Part shown: positions 35,258 through 44,904 of the stretch, one piece after another | Position numbering within the stretch: the first letter of the stretch is position 1 | Layout: each line of letters begins with the position of its first letter | NCBI RefSeq assembly: GCF_009670965.2 | Contig: NZ_CP073239.1 | Coordinates: 1,736,001 to 1,800,000 of the forward strand | Source: Riemerella anatipestifer | Lineage (GTDB): Bacteria > Bacteroidota > Bacteroidia > Flavobacteriales > Weeksellaceae | Direction of reading: 5' to 3' | Length of the DNA stretch: 64,000 nt | Notes under the pieces: model-generated | The model's database searches: none | What the model saw: only the letters and a program-made list of their open reading frames with translations | What the model was told of the DNA's origin: nothing | Position numbers and translations under genes: made by a program

Positions 35258-37405
35258 ATGAAGAAAAGAAATATCGCCATAGCATTCTTAGGACTTTCTT
35301 TCGGAGTCTTGTCTGCACAGAGCCTAAAATCGCCTGATGGCAAATTTGAAATGAATTTCAAACTAGAGAATGGGATTCCGTATTATAGCCTTAGTTATGA
35401 AGGTAATCCTGTATTAGAACCGTCAAAATTAGGCTTTGAAGTTTTTAAGAAATCAACTTATAACTATAAAGACATCAGCAATCAAGAGAGCTTAAACTTA
35501 AGTTCAGGCTTTGTAAAGGTAGATGAAAAAAGAGATTCTAAAAATGAAGAATGGCAACCTGTTCTAGGTGAAAAAAAGTTCTATAAAAATCATTATAATG
35601 AACTTGCGATTACTTTAAATCAAAAGGAACAGAATAAAAATATCGTTGTTAAATTCAGGCTTTTTAATGATGGTTTAGGTTTCCGTTATGAATTTCCACA
35701 ACAAGAAAATCTCAACTATTTTATCATAAAAGAAGAGCTTACCGAGTTTGATTTCCCTACGGATATGAAGGCGTGGTGGTTGGCTGGAGATTATGATACG
35801 CAAGAGTATGTTTATCAGACGAGTAATGTTTCCGAAATACCAGCAAAATGGGCTGCTGCTGTGGAAGACAATGTTTCGCAAAGTCCTATCAAAAACGGAG
35901 TTCAGACACCGTTAATGCTTAAAAGAGAAGGTAAGAAGCCGCTCTATATTAACTTGGCAGAAGCTGCTGTGATAGATTATCCTGCGTCTAACCTAGATGT
36001 AAGTGCTAAAGATTACAAATTTACAATTCATCTTACACCTGATGCACAAGGAGCAAAAGGTTATGTTCAAACTTCTGCGGTTACACCTTGGAGAGCCATT
36101 ATTGCATCACCAAAAGCAGAGGAAGTTTTAGCTTCTAAAATGTTATTCAACCTTAATGAGCCTACCAAGTACAAGGATACTTCTTGGATTAAACCGACTA
36201 AATACATGGGCGTATGGTGGGAAATGATTATAGGTAAATCTCAGTGGGCGTACTCTACGGCAGACAATGTAAAAATAGGAGAAACCGATTTTACTAAGCT
36301 AACGCCTAACGGAAAGCATGCAGCTAATAACGAAAAGGTAAAAAGCTATATAGACTTTGCTTCTAAACACGGTTTTGATGCACTTTTAATTGAAGGTTGG
36401 AACATTGGTTGGGAAGATTGGTTTGGTAAATCAAAGGAATTTGTTTTTGATTTCGTTACACCATATCCTGATTTTGATATAAAAATGCTTAACGATTATG
36501 CTCATAAAAAAGGAATTCGTCTAATGATGCATCACGAAACATCGGGGGCAGCAACTAACTACGAAAGATGGGCAGATGAGGCATTTAAACTGATGAATAA
36601 ATACGGATATACAGCTGTTAAAAGTGGTTATGTGGGGAATATTATTCCTAGAGGAGAACATCATTACAGTCAATGGATGATTAACCACTACAACCGTATC
36701 GCAGAAAAAGCAGCAGATTACAAAATTATGGTTAACTCTCACGAGTCTGTAAGACCTTCTGGACTTAATAGAACTTATCCTAACTGGGTAGCTGCTGAAG
36801 CTGCTAGAGGTACTGAATACGAAGTTTTTGGAGGTAACCCACCAGAACACCAGACCATATTGCCGTTTACGAGATTTATGGGTGGTCCAATGGACTATAC
36901 GCCAGGTATTTTCCAAACTAAAATGAACTATTATTTCCCTAACGATACTAGATTTGTTAAAACCACTTTAGCAAAACAATTAGGGCTTTATGTTGTGATG
37001 TATTCGCCTCTACAAATGGCTGCAGATTTACCAGAAAACTACGAGAAACATTTAGATGCCTTCCAGTTTATCAAAGATGTTGCTGTGGATTGGGACGATA
37101 CTAAAATCCTAGCTGCAGAACCGGGAGATTACATTCATACTGCTAGAAAGGCTAAAGGAAAAGAAGAATGGTTTGTAGGCGGTATTACAGACGAAAATGC
37201 TAGAGATTTTGTGGTAGATTTCTCATTCCTTGATAAAGGTAAAAAATATGAAGCAACTATCTACGAAGATGGTAAAGATGCTGATTATGTTAATAATCCA
37301 CAATCGTATCATATTTACAAAAAGGTGGTAACTAGCAAGTCTAAAATTCCTGTTAAAATGGCAAGAAGTGGAGGATATGCCATTTCTATTAAACCAGTAA
37401 AATAA
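35258..37405 (+). CDS. susB: Glycoside hydrolase family 97, SusB-like inverting alpha-glucosidase
   Basis: The 715-residue enzyme has a signal peptide (cut near SAQS, residue 20). An N-terminal super-sandwich domain is followed by a (beta/alpha)8 barrel and a C-terminal beta domain. Catalytic and calcium residues known from the Bacteroides SusB are kept at a constant offset of 12: Glu427 (acid, SusB 439), Glu496 and Glu520 (bases and calcium ligands, SusB 508 and 532), and Glu514 (526). This marks it as an inverting alpha-glucosidase rather than a retaining alpha-galactosidase. It would turn maltooligosaccharides to glucose in the periplasm. It follows susD by 83 bases. Confidence 0.93.
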   Translation: MKKRNIAIAFLGLSFGVLSAQSLKSPDGKFEMNFKLENGIPYYSLSYEGNPVLEPSKLGFEVFKKSTYNYKDISNQESLNLSSGFVKVDEKRDSKNEEWQPVLGEKKFYKNHYNELAITLNQKEQNKNIVVKFRLFNDGLGFRYEFPQQENLNYFIIKEELTEFDFPTDMKAWWLAGDYDTQEYVYQTSNVSEIPAKWAAAVEDNVSQSPIKNGVQTPLMLKREGKKPLYINLAEAAVIDYPASNLDVSAKDYKFTIHLTPDAQGAKGYVQTSAVTPWRAIIASPKAEEVLASKMLFNLNEPTKYKDTSWIKPTKYMGVWWEMIIGKSQWAYSTADNVKIGETDFTKLTPNGKHAANNEKVKSYIDFASKHGFDALLIEGWNIGWEDWFGKSKEFVFDFVTPYPDFDIKMLNDYAHKKGIRLMMHHETSGAATNYERWADEAFKLMNKYGYTAVKSGYVGNIIPRGEHHYSQWMINHYNRIAEKAADYKIMVNSHESVRPSGLNRTYPNWVAAEAARGTEYEVFGGNPPEHQTILPFTRFMGGPMDYTPGIFQTKMNYYFPNDTRFVKTTLAKQLGLYVVMYSPLQMAADLPENYEKHLDAFQFIKDVAVDWDDTKILAAEPGDYIHTARKAKGKEEWFVGGITDENARDFVVDFSFLDKGKKYEATIYEDGKDADYVNNPQSYHIYKKVVTSKSKIPVKMARSGGYAISIKPVK

Positions 37406-37427
37406 ATTTAAAGATTTATTCAATTTT

Positions 37428-37460
37428 AAAGACTGTCTTTTGAGGCAGTCTTTTGTTTTT
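37428..37460 (+). terminator. Terminator after the sus genes
   Basis: AAAGACTG and CAGTCTTT pair, and a T-run follows (TTTTGTTTTT). It ends the GH97 transcript 22 bases after the stop. Confidence 0.75.
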
Positions 37461-37500
37461 CCATTGATTTTAAGAGGAAAGCCTATTTATATATTTTTTG

Positions 37501-37508
37501 TATTTTTG
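37501..37508 (+). promoter_or_regulatory. Promoter -7 element for the tricorn-like gene
   Basis: TATTTTTG fits the -7 consensus TAnnTTTG. It lies 66 bases before the ATG and after the sus terminator, so the tricorn-like gene probably has its own promoter. Confidence 0.45.
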
Positions 37509-37573
37509 GGGAGTGAGGTCTTTAGTGAGGGTTCACTTTCTACTGATTAACCAAGAATTTATTATAAAAAACG

Positions 37574-40500
37574 ATGAGAAAGTTAAATTTTGCTTTACTA
37601 TTGCTACTGGTTTGGGCTAGTGCTTTGGGGAATAATTCGCCCTTATGGCTGAGGAATACAGCTATTTCTCCTGATGGAAAAAAAATTGCGTTTACCTATA
37701 TGGGAGACATTTATACAGTATCTTCGGAGGGTGGTTCTGCAGCAAGGCTTACTACACATCCAGCTTACGATTCAGACCCTGTATGGTCTCCTGATGGGAA
37801 ATTTATTGCGTTTAGTAGTGATAGAGAAAATGGGTTTCAACGAGTTTTTATTATGCCTTCACAAGGTGGAGAAGCCAAGCAAGTAACCTTTCATTCTCAG
37901 ACGGCATTGCCATTAGCTTTCTCCAAAGATGGGAAATACATTATTTATTCGGCTAACCTTCAAAATAGTCCTCAGAATGTTATTTTTCCATCAGCTTCTA
38001 TACAGTTATATCAAATTTCTATTGATGGAGGACAACCAGAACGAATTTTTAATTCTTCTACTAAGTCTATTAGCTTGACTTCTAATGGGGAGGCTATGTA
38101 TTATGAAAACATTAAAGGTAATGAAAATCAGTGGCGTAAGCATCATACCTCTTCAGTTACGAGAGATATATGGAGATACGATTTTAAGTCTAAAAAGCAC
38201 ACTCAAATTATCAATTGGAAGGGAGAAGACCGAAATCCTGTATTGAGTTCAGACGGGAAGGCTTTATATTTCCTTAGTGAAAGAGCGGGTAATTTTAATG
38301 TGTTTAAAACCTCTGTTGCACAGCCTTCTAAGATAGAACAGGTTACTTTTCATAAAGATTTTCCAGTACGTTATTTATCTGTAGCGAATAACGGCTCTAT
38401 AGCTTACAGTTATGATGGTGAAATCTACTTATCTAAACCAATGGGCAAACCTCAGAAGGTAAATGTAAATATCATTAGTGATGTTTCTAATCAGCAGAGT
38501 AAATTTATGGCGTTCAGTTCAGGGGCGACTTCATCTTCAGTTTCTCCAGACGGTAAACAGATAGCTATGGTAATTAGAGGTGAAGTTTTTGTAAGTTCTA
38601 CCGACTATAATACAACCAAACAAATTACCAAAACAGCAGCAGCAGAGCAAGGTGTAAGTTTTTCAGCAGATGGGAGAAGTCTTGTTTACGCTAGTTATAG
38701 AGATGGCTATTGGGATTTATACAAGGCAAGTATTCAAAGAAAAGAAGACCCTAACTTTTCTAATGCAACTCTAATTACTGAGGAAAAGCTCATTCCTAGT
38801 GATAATTCGGAGAAAATGTATCCTCAATATTCGCCTGACGGTAAAGAGGTAGCTTTTGTCCAGAACCGAACACATATTGCTATTTACAATTTTGAAACTA
38901 AAAAAATCAGAAAAATTACAGATCCTAAGTATCAAACAGAGAGAAATGGATACATCAATTACGAATGGTCGCCTGATGGTAAATGGCTTGTGGTACAGTA
39001 TATTGCGAGGGATAGGGTGCCTTATTCCGATATAGGTATCATAAGTACAGAAGGTGGTAAGGAGATTGTGAATATTACAGACTCTGGTTATTTTGATACC
39101 AATCCTCATTGGGCGTTAGATGGTAATGCTATTATTTGGAAATCTGAACGCTACGGAATGCGTAATCACGCTTCTTGGGGGTCTATGAGCGACCAAATGA
39201 TAGTGTTTCTTAATAGAGAAGCCTACGATAAATATCGTATGAACAAAGAGGAATACGAACTTTTAACTGAGGCTGAAAAGAAGGAAAAAAAATCCGAAGC
39301 GGAAGATGCTAAAGACAACAAAGACGATAAAAAGGAAACGCCTAAGAAAGATAAGAAATCTAAAGACATCAATATAGAATGGGAGAATCTATCCGAACGA
39401 GTGGTAAGGCTTACACCAAATTCTTCGGAGCTTGGCGATGCTATTATCAGTAAGGACGGAAAGAAACTCTATTATCTAGCTTCTTTTGAAAAAGGGTTTG
39501 ATTTGTGGGTACACGATTTAAGAGAAAGGTCAACAAAGCTATTGTCTAAACTCAATGGTTCGTCGGCTTATTTAGAGGCAAGTAAAGATGGTAAGAAAAT
39601 CTTTTTACTAAGCGGACAAAAAGCCAAACTTTTAGAATTGCCATCAGAAAAGATAAAAGACCTTAGTTTTTCAGCGGATATGAAGCTGGATTTAACTAAG
39701 GAAAGAGAATTTATGTTTGATATGGTAAAAAGAGAACTCAAAGAGCGTTTCTATGTTAAAGATATACACGGCGTTAATTGGGAAAAACTCACAGAACAAT
39801 ACCGAAAATACCTTCCATACATCAATAACAACTACGATTTTTCGGAAATGCTTAGTGAACTTTTAGGAGAGCTTAATGTATCACATACAGGGTCTAAATA
39901 CCGTCCTTCAGCATCATATCAAGCGGCAACAGCAGAATTAGGTGTGTTTGTTACCCCAAAGGATAATGGACTTTTGATAGAAGAAATACCTGTAAATAGT
40001 CCGTTCGATAATTATCGTTCTAAAGCGAAACAAGGGCATATTATTGAAAAAATAGATGGAGAAGCTATTACACCTAAAGTAGATTATTATCAGTATTTGG
40101 AAGGTAAAGCAGGAAAGAAGATTTTAATTTCTCTTTATAATCCTAAAGATGGAACACGCTGGGACGAAGAAATAAAAGGGATAAATGCGTGGAGATGGAA
40201 CGAAATCCTTTATCAAAGATGGATTAAGCAAAGAGCCGCAGATGTAGAAAAATGGTCTGGCGGAAGGTTAGGCTATGTGCATATTCGTTCTATGGGAGAT
40301 GATAGTTTCCGTGAGGTGTATTCTGATGTTTTAGGGAAATATAATAATAAAGAAGGTATCGTAATAGATATTAGAAATAATGGAGGAGGGCGTTTGCACG
40401 AGGATATAGAGGTTTTCTTTAGTGCTAAAAAATACCTTATTCAGAAGGTTCAAGGGAAGAAGTATGGGGTAATGCCTAGTCGCCGTTGGACGAAACCATC

Positions 40501-40813
40501 TATTATGGTAATTAACGAAGCCGATTATTCTAATGCACATGGTACGCCGTGGGTTTATAAGCATTTAAAGTTAGGTAAATTGGTAGGTGCACCGGTTCCT
40601 GGTACAATGACTTCGGTTAATTGGGTTACATTGCAAGACCCAACATTAATCTTTGGAATTCCTGCGGTAGGCTATGAAAAAGAAGATGGTACTTATTTAG
40701 AAAACTTTGAACTTCAGCCAGATATAGAAGTTTATTTGGATCAAGAAAAAGCCAATCAAGGTGAGGATAATCAGCTTAAACGAGCAGTAGAAGAGCTACT
40801 GAAAGATTTGTAG
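37574..40813 (+). CDS. Tricorn-like protease with beta-propellers, PDZ and S41 domain
   Basis: The 1079-residue protein has a signal peptide (about 1-20). Two WD40-like PD40 propeller regions follow (about 25-330 and 340-540, with repeated SPDGK motifs). A charged low-complexity linker (about 565-605, rich in Lys, Glu and Asp), a PDZ domain (about 790-850) and an S41 serine peptidase domain (880-1070) complete it. The tricorn His is His771 in NVSHTGSKY, and the nucleophile Ser is Ser986 in EADYSNAHG. DIRNNGGGRLHED is the S41 core. It would degrade peptides in the periplasm. It has its own promoter and terminator, so the link to the sus genes is only positional. Confidence 0.9.
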   Translation: MRKLNFALLLLLVWASALGNNSPLWLRNTAISPDGKKIAFTYMGDIYTVSSEGGSAARLTTHPAYDSDPVWSPDGKFIAFSSDRENGFQRVFIMPSQGGEAKQVTFHSQTALPLAFSKDGKYIIYSANLQNSPQNVIFPSASIQLYQISIDGGQPERIFNSSTKSISLTSNGEAMYYENIKGNENQWRKHHTSSVTRDIWRYDFKSKKHTQIINWKGEDRNPVLSSDGKALYFLSERAGNFNVFKTSVAQPSKIEQVTFHKDFPVRYLSVANNGSIAYSYDGEIYLSKPMGKPQKVNVNIISDVSNQQSKFMAFSSGATSSSVSPDGKQIAMVIRGEVFVSSTDYNTTKQITKTAAAEQGVSFSADGRSLVYASYRDGYWDLYKASIQRKEDPNFSNATLITEEKLIPSDNSEKMYPQYSPDGKEVAFVQNRTHIAIYNFETKKIRKITDPKYQTERNGYINYEWSPDGKWLVVQYIARDRVPYSDIGIISTEGGKEIVNITDSGYFDTNPHWALDGNAIIWKSERYGMRNHASWGSMSDQMIVFLNREAYDKYRMNKEEYELLTEAEKKEKKSEAEDAKDNKDDKKETPKKDKKSKDINIEWENLSERVVRLTPNSSELGDAIISKDGKKLYYLASFEKGFDLWVHDLRERSTKLLSKLNGSSAYLEASKDGKKIFLLSGQKAKLLELPSEKIKDLSFSADMKLDLTKEREFMFDMVKRELKERFYVKDIHGVNWEKLTEQYRKYLPYINNNYDFSEMLSELLGELNVSHTGSKYRPSASYQAATAELGVFVTPKDNGLLIEEIPVNSPFDNYRSKAKQGHIIEKIDGEAITPKVDYYQYLEGKAGKKILISLYNPKDGTRWDEEIKGINAWRWNEILYQRWIKQRAADVEKWSGGRLGYVHIRSMGDDSFREVYSDVLGKYNNKEGIVIDIRNNGGGRLHEDIEVFFSAKKYLIQKVQGKKYGVMPSRRWTKPSIMVINEADYSNAHGTPWVYKHLKLGKLVGAPVPGTMTSVNWVTLQDPTLIFGIPAVGYEKEDGTYLENFELQPDIEVYLDQEKANQGEDNQLKRAVEELLKDL

Positions 40814-40828
40814 AACTAAATAAAAACT

Positions 40829-40866
40829 AAAATCCCTGTTATAGAATTGTAGCAGGGATTTTTTTA
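40829..40866 (+). terminator. Terminator after the tricorn-like gene
   Basis: AAATCCCTG and CAGGGATTT form a 9-bp stem followed by a run of seven T. It lies 16 bases after the stop codon. Confidence 0.85.
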
Positions 40867-40878
40867 TATAAAAAACAC

Positions 40879-40886
40879 TATTTTTG
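40879..40886 (+). promoter_or_regulatory. Promoter -7 element for the bestrophin-like gene
   Basis: TATTTTTG matches TAnnTTTG and lies 20 bases before the ATG at 40906, directly after the upstream terminator. Confidence 0.5.
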
Positions 40887-40905
40887 GATATTCTTTTAAC
40901 ATAAT

Positions 40906-41814
40906 ATGATTAAAACAGAAAAACAGGGATTATTACAACTATTTAAAATAGCGTTACCATATCTTATTTACACAACGCTGTATGCCATGCTTGTGTTAGG
41001 TCTAGAAGAGCTTTTTGGAGACCATATTTATAAAATATCGGGGCAAATAGGCTCTGTATTTGGTCTTGCGATTGCATTTTTCTTGGGATTTAGAATGAAT
41101 TCCGCATACGACCGTTGGTGGGAAGCGAGAAAGATATTTGGGGAACTTACCAATAATTCTAGGAGTTTTGTAGCTAAAATCTATGCTTATTACAGTAATG
41201 ATGAGAATATCAACTTGGCTACTCTAGAAAAAAACGCTAAAATATATGACCTTATTCAATTGACTATCGCTTATATACAACAGTTTAAAAATGAAATTCA
41301 TAATAATCCTAAACCTATCTTTGATGAAAAATCAAAGGTGTTATTAGAGAGGTATAATATCAACGAGGAACATAAAATTTCTAATGAATTGTTGGTAAGT
41401 ATTTCTAAAGAGATAGAAGAAGACTTTAAGAATACTGCAAACATTGAAAAAAGCGATTTGATGCAACATATCAATCGTTTTTACGATATACAAGGTAAGG
41501 CAGAAAGGATAAAAAATACTCCTTTTTTAATGATTTATAGTGCTTTCACTAAGATTATTGTGAGTTTTTATGTGATTTTGATTCCTTTGTTTATAGGAGA
41601 TATAGATTTGGGTGGAGAGCAAAGTGGATTTGAGTTTTTAGCCATTCCTATTATGGTGGTTATTAGTACTTCTTTTTTAACTATAAATAAGCTGGCTAAC
41701 CTTTACGGAGAAGCTTTTTCTGAAAATAAGACTTCTGTAACGGTAACCGAAATTTGCAATACCATAGAAAGTAATTGTAAAGAAGTGCAATCTAAATTAT
41801 CAGTTAAAAACTAG
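40906..41814 (+). CDS. Bestrophin-like anion channel
   Basis: The 302-residue protein has membrane helices near 15-35, 45-65, 210-230 and 240-258. Between the first two and the later part it carries the hallmark FRMNSAYDRWWEARK of the bestrophin/UPF0187 family. Bacterial members form pentameric channels, some selective for cations. Cytosolic helices fill residues 75-200. It is cotranscribed with the small DciA-like gene 11 bases later. The physiological ion is unknown. Confidence 0.88.
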   Translation: MIKTEKQGLLQLFKIALPYLIYTTLYAMLVLGLEELFGDHIYKISGQIGSVFGLAIAFFLGFRMNSAYDRWWEARKIFGELTNNSRSFVAKIYAYYSNDENINLATLEKNAKIYDLIQLTIAYIQQFKNEIHNNPKPIFDEKSKVLLERYNINEEHKISNELLVSISKEIEEDFKNTANIEKSDLMQHINRFYDIQGKAERIKNTPFLMIYSAFTKIIVSFYVILIPLFIGDIDLGGEQSGFEFLAIPIMVVISTSFLTINKLANLYGEAFSENKTSVTVTEICNTIESNCKEVQSKLSVKN

Positions 41815-41825
41815 CACATTATTTA

Positions 41826-42122
41826 ATGAAGAATAAGAAAAAAAGGGCTTATCAGTCTTCGGATTTGGTTAAAATTTTTGCGAAGAAATTTGGGTTTGAA
41901 GAGAAGCTATTAGCTTTCCAAATCAAAGATTTTTTAGAAGATTATTTGGACGATGAACTTTTTGAAGAAATAGGAGATGTTAATCTTTTGGACAAAATTT
42001 TAACCATAAAAGTAAAATCCCCATTGCTAAAAAATGATTTTAGAATGAGGAAAACTTTTTTTATTCAAAAATTTAAAGAAGTAGCAGGTGAAAATGTAGT
42101 AGAGGAGGTCTATTTTGTTTAG
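41826..42122 (+). CDS. DUF721/DciA-like protein
   Basis: The 98-residue protein ends in the DUF721 pattern: ILTIKVKSPLLKNDFRMRK, then FIQKFKEVAGENVVEEVYF. DciA proteins load the replicative helicase in bacteria that lack DnaC. The short Bacteroidota form has only this KH-like domain, preceded by a basic start (KNKKKRAYQSSDLVKIFAKK). It follows the bestrophin-like gene by 11 bases and overlaps the convergent gene by 4. The helicase-loader role is inferred from the family. Confidence 0.75.
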   Translation: MKNKKKRAYQSSDLVKIFAKKFGFEEKLLAFQIKDFLEDYLDDELFEEIGDVNLLDKILTIKVKSPLLKNDFRMRKTFFIQKFKEVAGENVVEEVYFV

Positions 42123-44149
42123 TTTTTCCCCTCTTTTTCTAGTTCTACTACCATTTTTTCAGCATTGGTATTTACACCAGAAGGTAATGGAATGAAAAAT
42201 TTAGCTGGATTTTTAACAAAGGTGTTAAAAATTTCTCTGTAGATTAACCCTACTTCTCCAAATTTAACCTTTCTAGAACGGAACGCTAACGACATTGATA
42301 GCCCAAAACTTACGATAAAGTTGAAAAATCCGATTAGAAATACTGTAATGAAACTAATCCAAAAAGTTCCCATATCAATATCGAACCCTTTTCCGTATAT
42401 GGCTAAAGCGAGGTTGCCAGCGGCAAAGGTAATGTGCCTAATATCCAAATCTAATCCTAAAAAGTTACCAATAGGAGCTGTGGCACCTAAGAATACTCCG
42501 AACCAAAAGTTAGAAACAACACCCGCCCAGTTTTTAGAATAAAATGCAGAAATGCTTCGGGCAGCCTTTGCTCCAAAGGCTTTGTTAAGGTAAGGATTTT
42601 TAATTATTCGTTGAGGAATTTGGTAAAACCTAGAGTTGTTGCTGATATTTCCAGATATAATCCCTGAAATAAATAAAAATACCCCAGCTATACTAGCGTG
42701 TAGTATAGCCTTGGATTCTACAGGGTTTAAGTCCCTCAAAAGTTTATTAGCTTTATCTGCGGCAAGGTTTTGTTGGAAGATAATATCCAATCCATAGATA
42801 ATAAGTAGAGCTACTGGGAAGGCAAGCAATACATTGCCTACAAATGCAATAAATTGTGTTCTGAATAATTTTGATACTAAATCTGCAAAATCAGTGTAGT
42901 TTTTAGAAGTGTTTTTATCTTCGGATAATACTTTCGCCATAGTAGCTGCTGTCATAGCAGGTTGTTTAGTCGCCAAAGTGTAGTGCAAGAGATAGATGAG
43001 TACAAAGCCCATAGCATAGTTGAACGAGTACAAAAATGCGTGGGTAAATTCACTACCATTACTGTAGCTATAAAGCATCTTTAGTACACATAAAAATCCT
43101 ACGATGATACCACCTCCGGCCGCTTTTTTAAACATATCCATATACTGCTTATAATTGAAAGCGATATAATGAGTTCCTGCCTGTGCGGTATGAGTAGTAA
43201 TGAGGTGAGAAAGTTGTAAGGTGCTATCCGCAAATAGTTCGCTGAAATTGTTTCTGTGAGATTTGTACCTTAGAATGTTTTCTACTAAAGTTTTAGACTG
43301 TTCAAGATGAGCGGTCTTATCCTCTGTAACCAGTAGCGGTAATATTTCAGAAATTCTTACCAGCTGTTGTCTAATTTTCATTAAAGACTGGTTGGTCTTG
43401 CTAGATAGCCCGTATTTAGAGGTGTTTTTAAATGCTATTTTAATGAAATCTAAACATTGGTTAAGGTAAACTTTAGCTTGTTTATAATGTTCGTTTTTAG
43501 TAGAAATTTTAACTTCTGAAGTTTCTTGAAATAACTCTAGTAGGCGGTCAATTTCATTTTGTAGGGCAATAAAAGGGTTGTCAAAATTTTTATATTCTGG
43601 AGCCATTTTAAGTACTTCTACATCTAGGGCATTTCCTATGGCTCTCCAGGCTAAAATGTTGATGGATAAAAATAAATCTTCTTGAACGACCTTTTGTGCA
43701 AAAAGGCTCTCAAACCCCATAATTTGTAGAAAAGTATTTTTTTCTTCTTTGGAGAGGTTAAGCAGAAAATCAAAATTGGTTTTAGAGCTAAGTAATATTT
43801 TTTCTATGACGAAAGAAACTGTGTCTTCATCTTCTACTGCTGGGAGTACTTTCGCAATTACTCTCTTTTTAAACTCTGCAAAGAAAGAATTTTCGGATAA
43901 AATATTAGCCTCTGTAAGAGCCAGAACCATTCGTTTTCCTCGGAAAATATTTTTTAGATAATGAGCAAAATTATGCTTTAAATCTTCATTTTGGGTGAGT
44001 ATATCTAATAAATGGCTGAAGCCTTCCTTTTTAGTAGCTTCGAATATTTCAGACAAAGGTTCTAGTGCAGAGGTTTCGTTCTGAAATTTAAAATATTTTG
44101 TAATGAGAGATTCTAGTGATTCTATAGGACGATTACTAAATATATTCAT
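42119..44149 (-). CDS. Gcr-type (site-specific recombinase family) membrane protein
   Basis: I start at ATG 44149 (MNIFSNRPIESLESLITKY), giving 676 residues. The longer frame would overlap the upstream mtgA gene. The N-terminal 340 residues are helical and soluble. From about 345 on there are about eight membrane helices (for example IIVGFLCVLKMLYS and FLFISGIISGNISNNSRFYQ). This matches the family named site-specific recombinase (Gcr), but no recombinase active site is visible. The family name is probably historical, and a membrane role is more likely. It follows mtgA by 5 bases. Confidence 0.8.
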   Translation of the reverse strand: MNIFSNRPIESLESLITKYFKFQNETSALEPLSEIFEATKKEGFSHLLDILTQNEDLKHNFAHYLKNIFRGKRMVLALTEANILSENSFFAEFKKRVIAKVLPAVEDEDTVSFVIEKILLSSKTNFDFLLNLSKEEKNTFLQIMGFESLFAQKVVQEDLFLSINILAWRAIGNALDVEVLKMAPEYKNFDNPFIALQNEIDRLLELFQETSEVKISTKNEHYKQAKVYLNQCLDFIKIAFKNTSKYGLSSKTNQSLMKIRQQLVRISEILPLLVTEDKTAHLEQSKTLVENILRYKSHRNNFSELFADSTLQLSHLITTHTAQAGTHYIAFNYKQYMDMFKKAAGGGIIVGFLCVLKMLYSYSNGSEFTHAFLYSFNYAMGFVLIYLLHYTLATKQPAMTAATMAKVLSEDKNTSKNYTDFADLVSKLFRTQFIAFVGNVLLAFPVALLIIYGLDIIFQQNLAADKANKLLRDLNPVESKAILHASIAGVFLFISGIISGNISNNSRFYQIPQRIIKNPYLNKAFGAKAARSISAFYSKNWAGVVSNFWFGVFLGATAPIGNFLGLDLDIRHITFAAGNLALAIYGKGFDIDMGTFWISFITVFLIGFFNFIVSFGLSMSLAFRSRKVKFGEVGLIYREIFNTFVKNPAKFFIPLPSGVNTNAEKMVVELEKEGKN

Positions 44150-44154
44150 AAAAA

Positions 44155-44799
44155 CTATTTTAAAGAGATAAAGTTCATTTGTCTCATAATCCACTTATGC
44201 TTTCTGTTGAGATAAGGCGTGGGGTTTTTAGGGTCGTACTTCTTTGGGTTAGGCAATACGGCAGCTATCCAAGCGGCTTCGCTTTTGGTGAGGTCTTTAG
44301 CTGGTTTGTTAAAATAGTATTGCGATGCCGCTTCTACCCCAAAAACGCCCTGTCCCATTTCTATAGAGTTAAGGTATCTTTCTAGAATAATATCTTTAGA
44401 CCAAATCTTTTCAATAATAAAGGTATAGACAGCCTCTAGCCCTTTTCTTATCCAACTTCTGCCATTCCATAAGAAGATGTTTTTGGCAGTTTGTTGAGAA
44501 ATGGTGCTGCCTCCTTGTATGCTTTTGCCTTTTTCGTTGTGTTTCATAGCCCTTTCAATAGCTTTAAAATCAAAGCCGTTGTGGGTGTAAAAATTTTGGT
44601 CTTCGGAGGCTATAACGGCTTTTTTTACATGGTTGCCCATTTCAGAAAATGCAATATAATCTCTATCTAGTTTGTGGTATTTTATCAATCCTTCTACCTG
44701 TGTAATGGTAATGATGGGATTGAAAAACCGCCCACTAATTAGCATTAGTATATTTATCAGTACAGCTAAAAACAGTATTTTCTTAATGAATTTAAACAT
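44155..44799 (-). CDS. mtgA: Monofunctional peptidoglycan glycosyltransferase
   Basis: MtgA polymerises lipid II into glycan strands at the inner membrane. The 214 residues have an N-terminal anchor (about 5-24) and a GT51 domain with the catalytic Glu in VIASEDQNFYTHNGFD, followed by GGSTISQQTAKNIFL, RKGLEAVYTFIIEKIWSK and RYLNSIEMGQGVFGVEAA. These are the five conserved GT51 motifs. It lacks a transpeptidase domain, so it is the monofunctional form. The Gcr-type gene follows 5 bases later. Confidence 0.95.
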   Translation of the reverse strand: MFKFIKKILFLAVLINILMLISGRFFNPIITITQVEGLIKYHKLDRDYIAFSEMGNHVKKAVIASEDQNFYTHNGFDFKAIERAMKHNEKGKSIQGGSTISQQTAKNIFLWNGRSWIRKGLEAVYTFIIEKIWSKDIILERYLNSIEMGQGVFGVEAASQYYFNKPAKDLTKSEAAWIAAVLPNPKKYDPKNPTPYLNRKHKWIMRQMNFISLK

Positions 44800-44904
44800 A
44801 ATTGATTTCCAAAAAGTAAAAAATTTCTCACAAAAATAAGGTATAATTTTTAAATACTGCCTCGTCGTGCATTTTAAAAATGGTTTTGTTTTAATGTTAT
44901 TGAC

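Noticed and set aside
36521..36916. Minus-strand frame of 131 codons inside the GH97 gene
   Set aside because: It lies fully within a gene with conserved catalytic residues on the other strand, so it is a shadow frame.
42119..44149. Gcr-type protein as an active site-specific recombinase
   Set aside because: There is no visible catalytic motif and half of the protein is membrane helices, so the name is probably historical.
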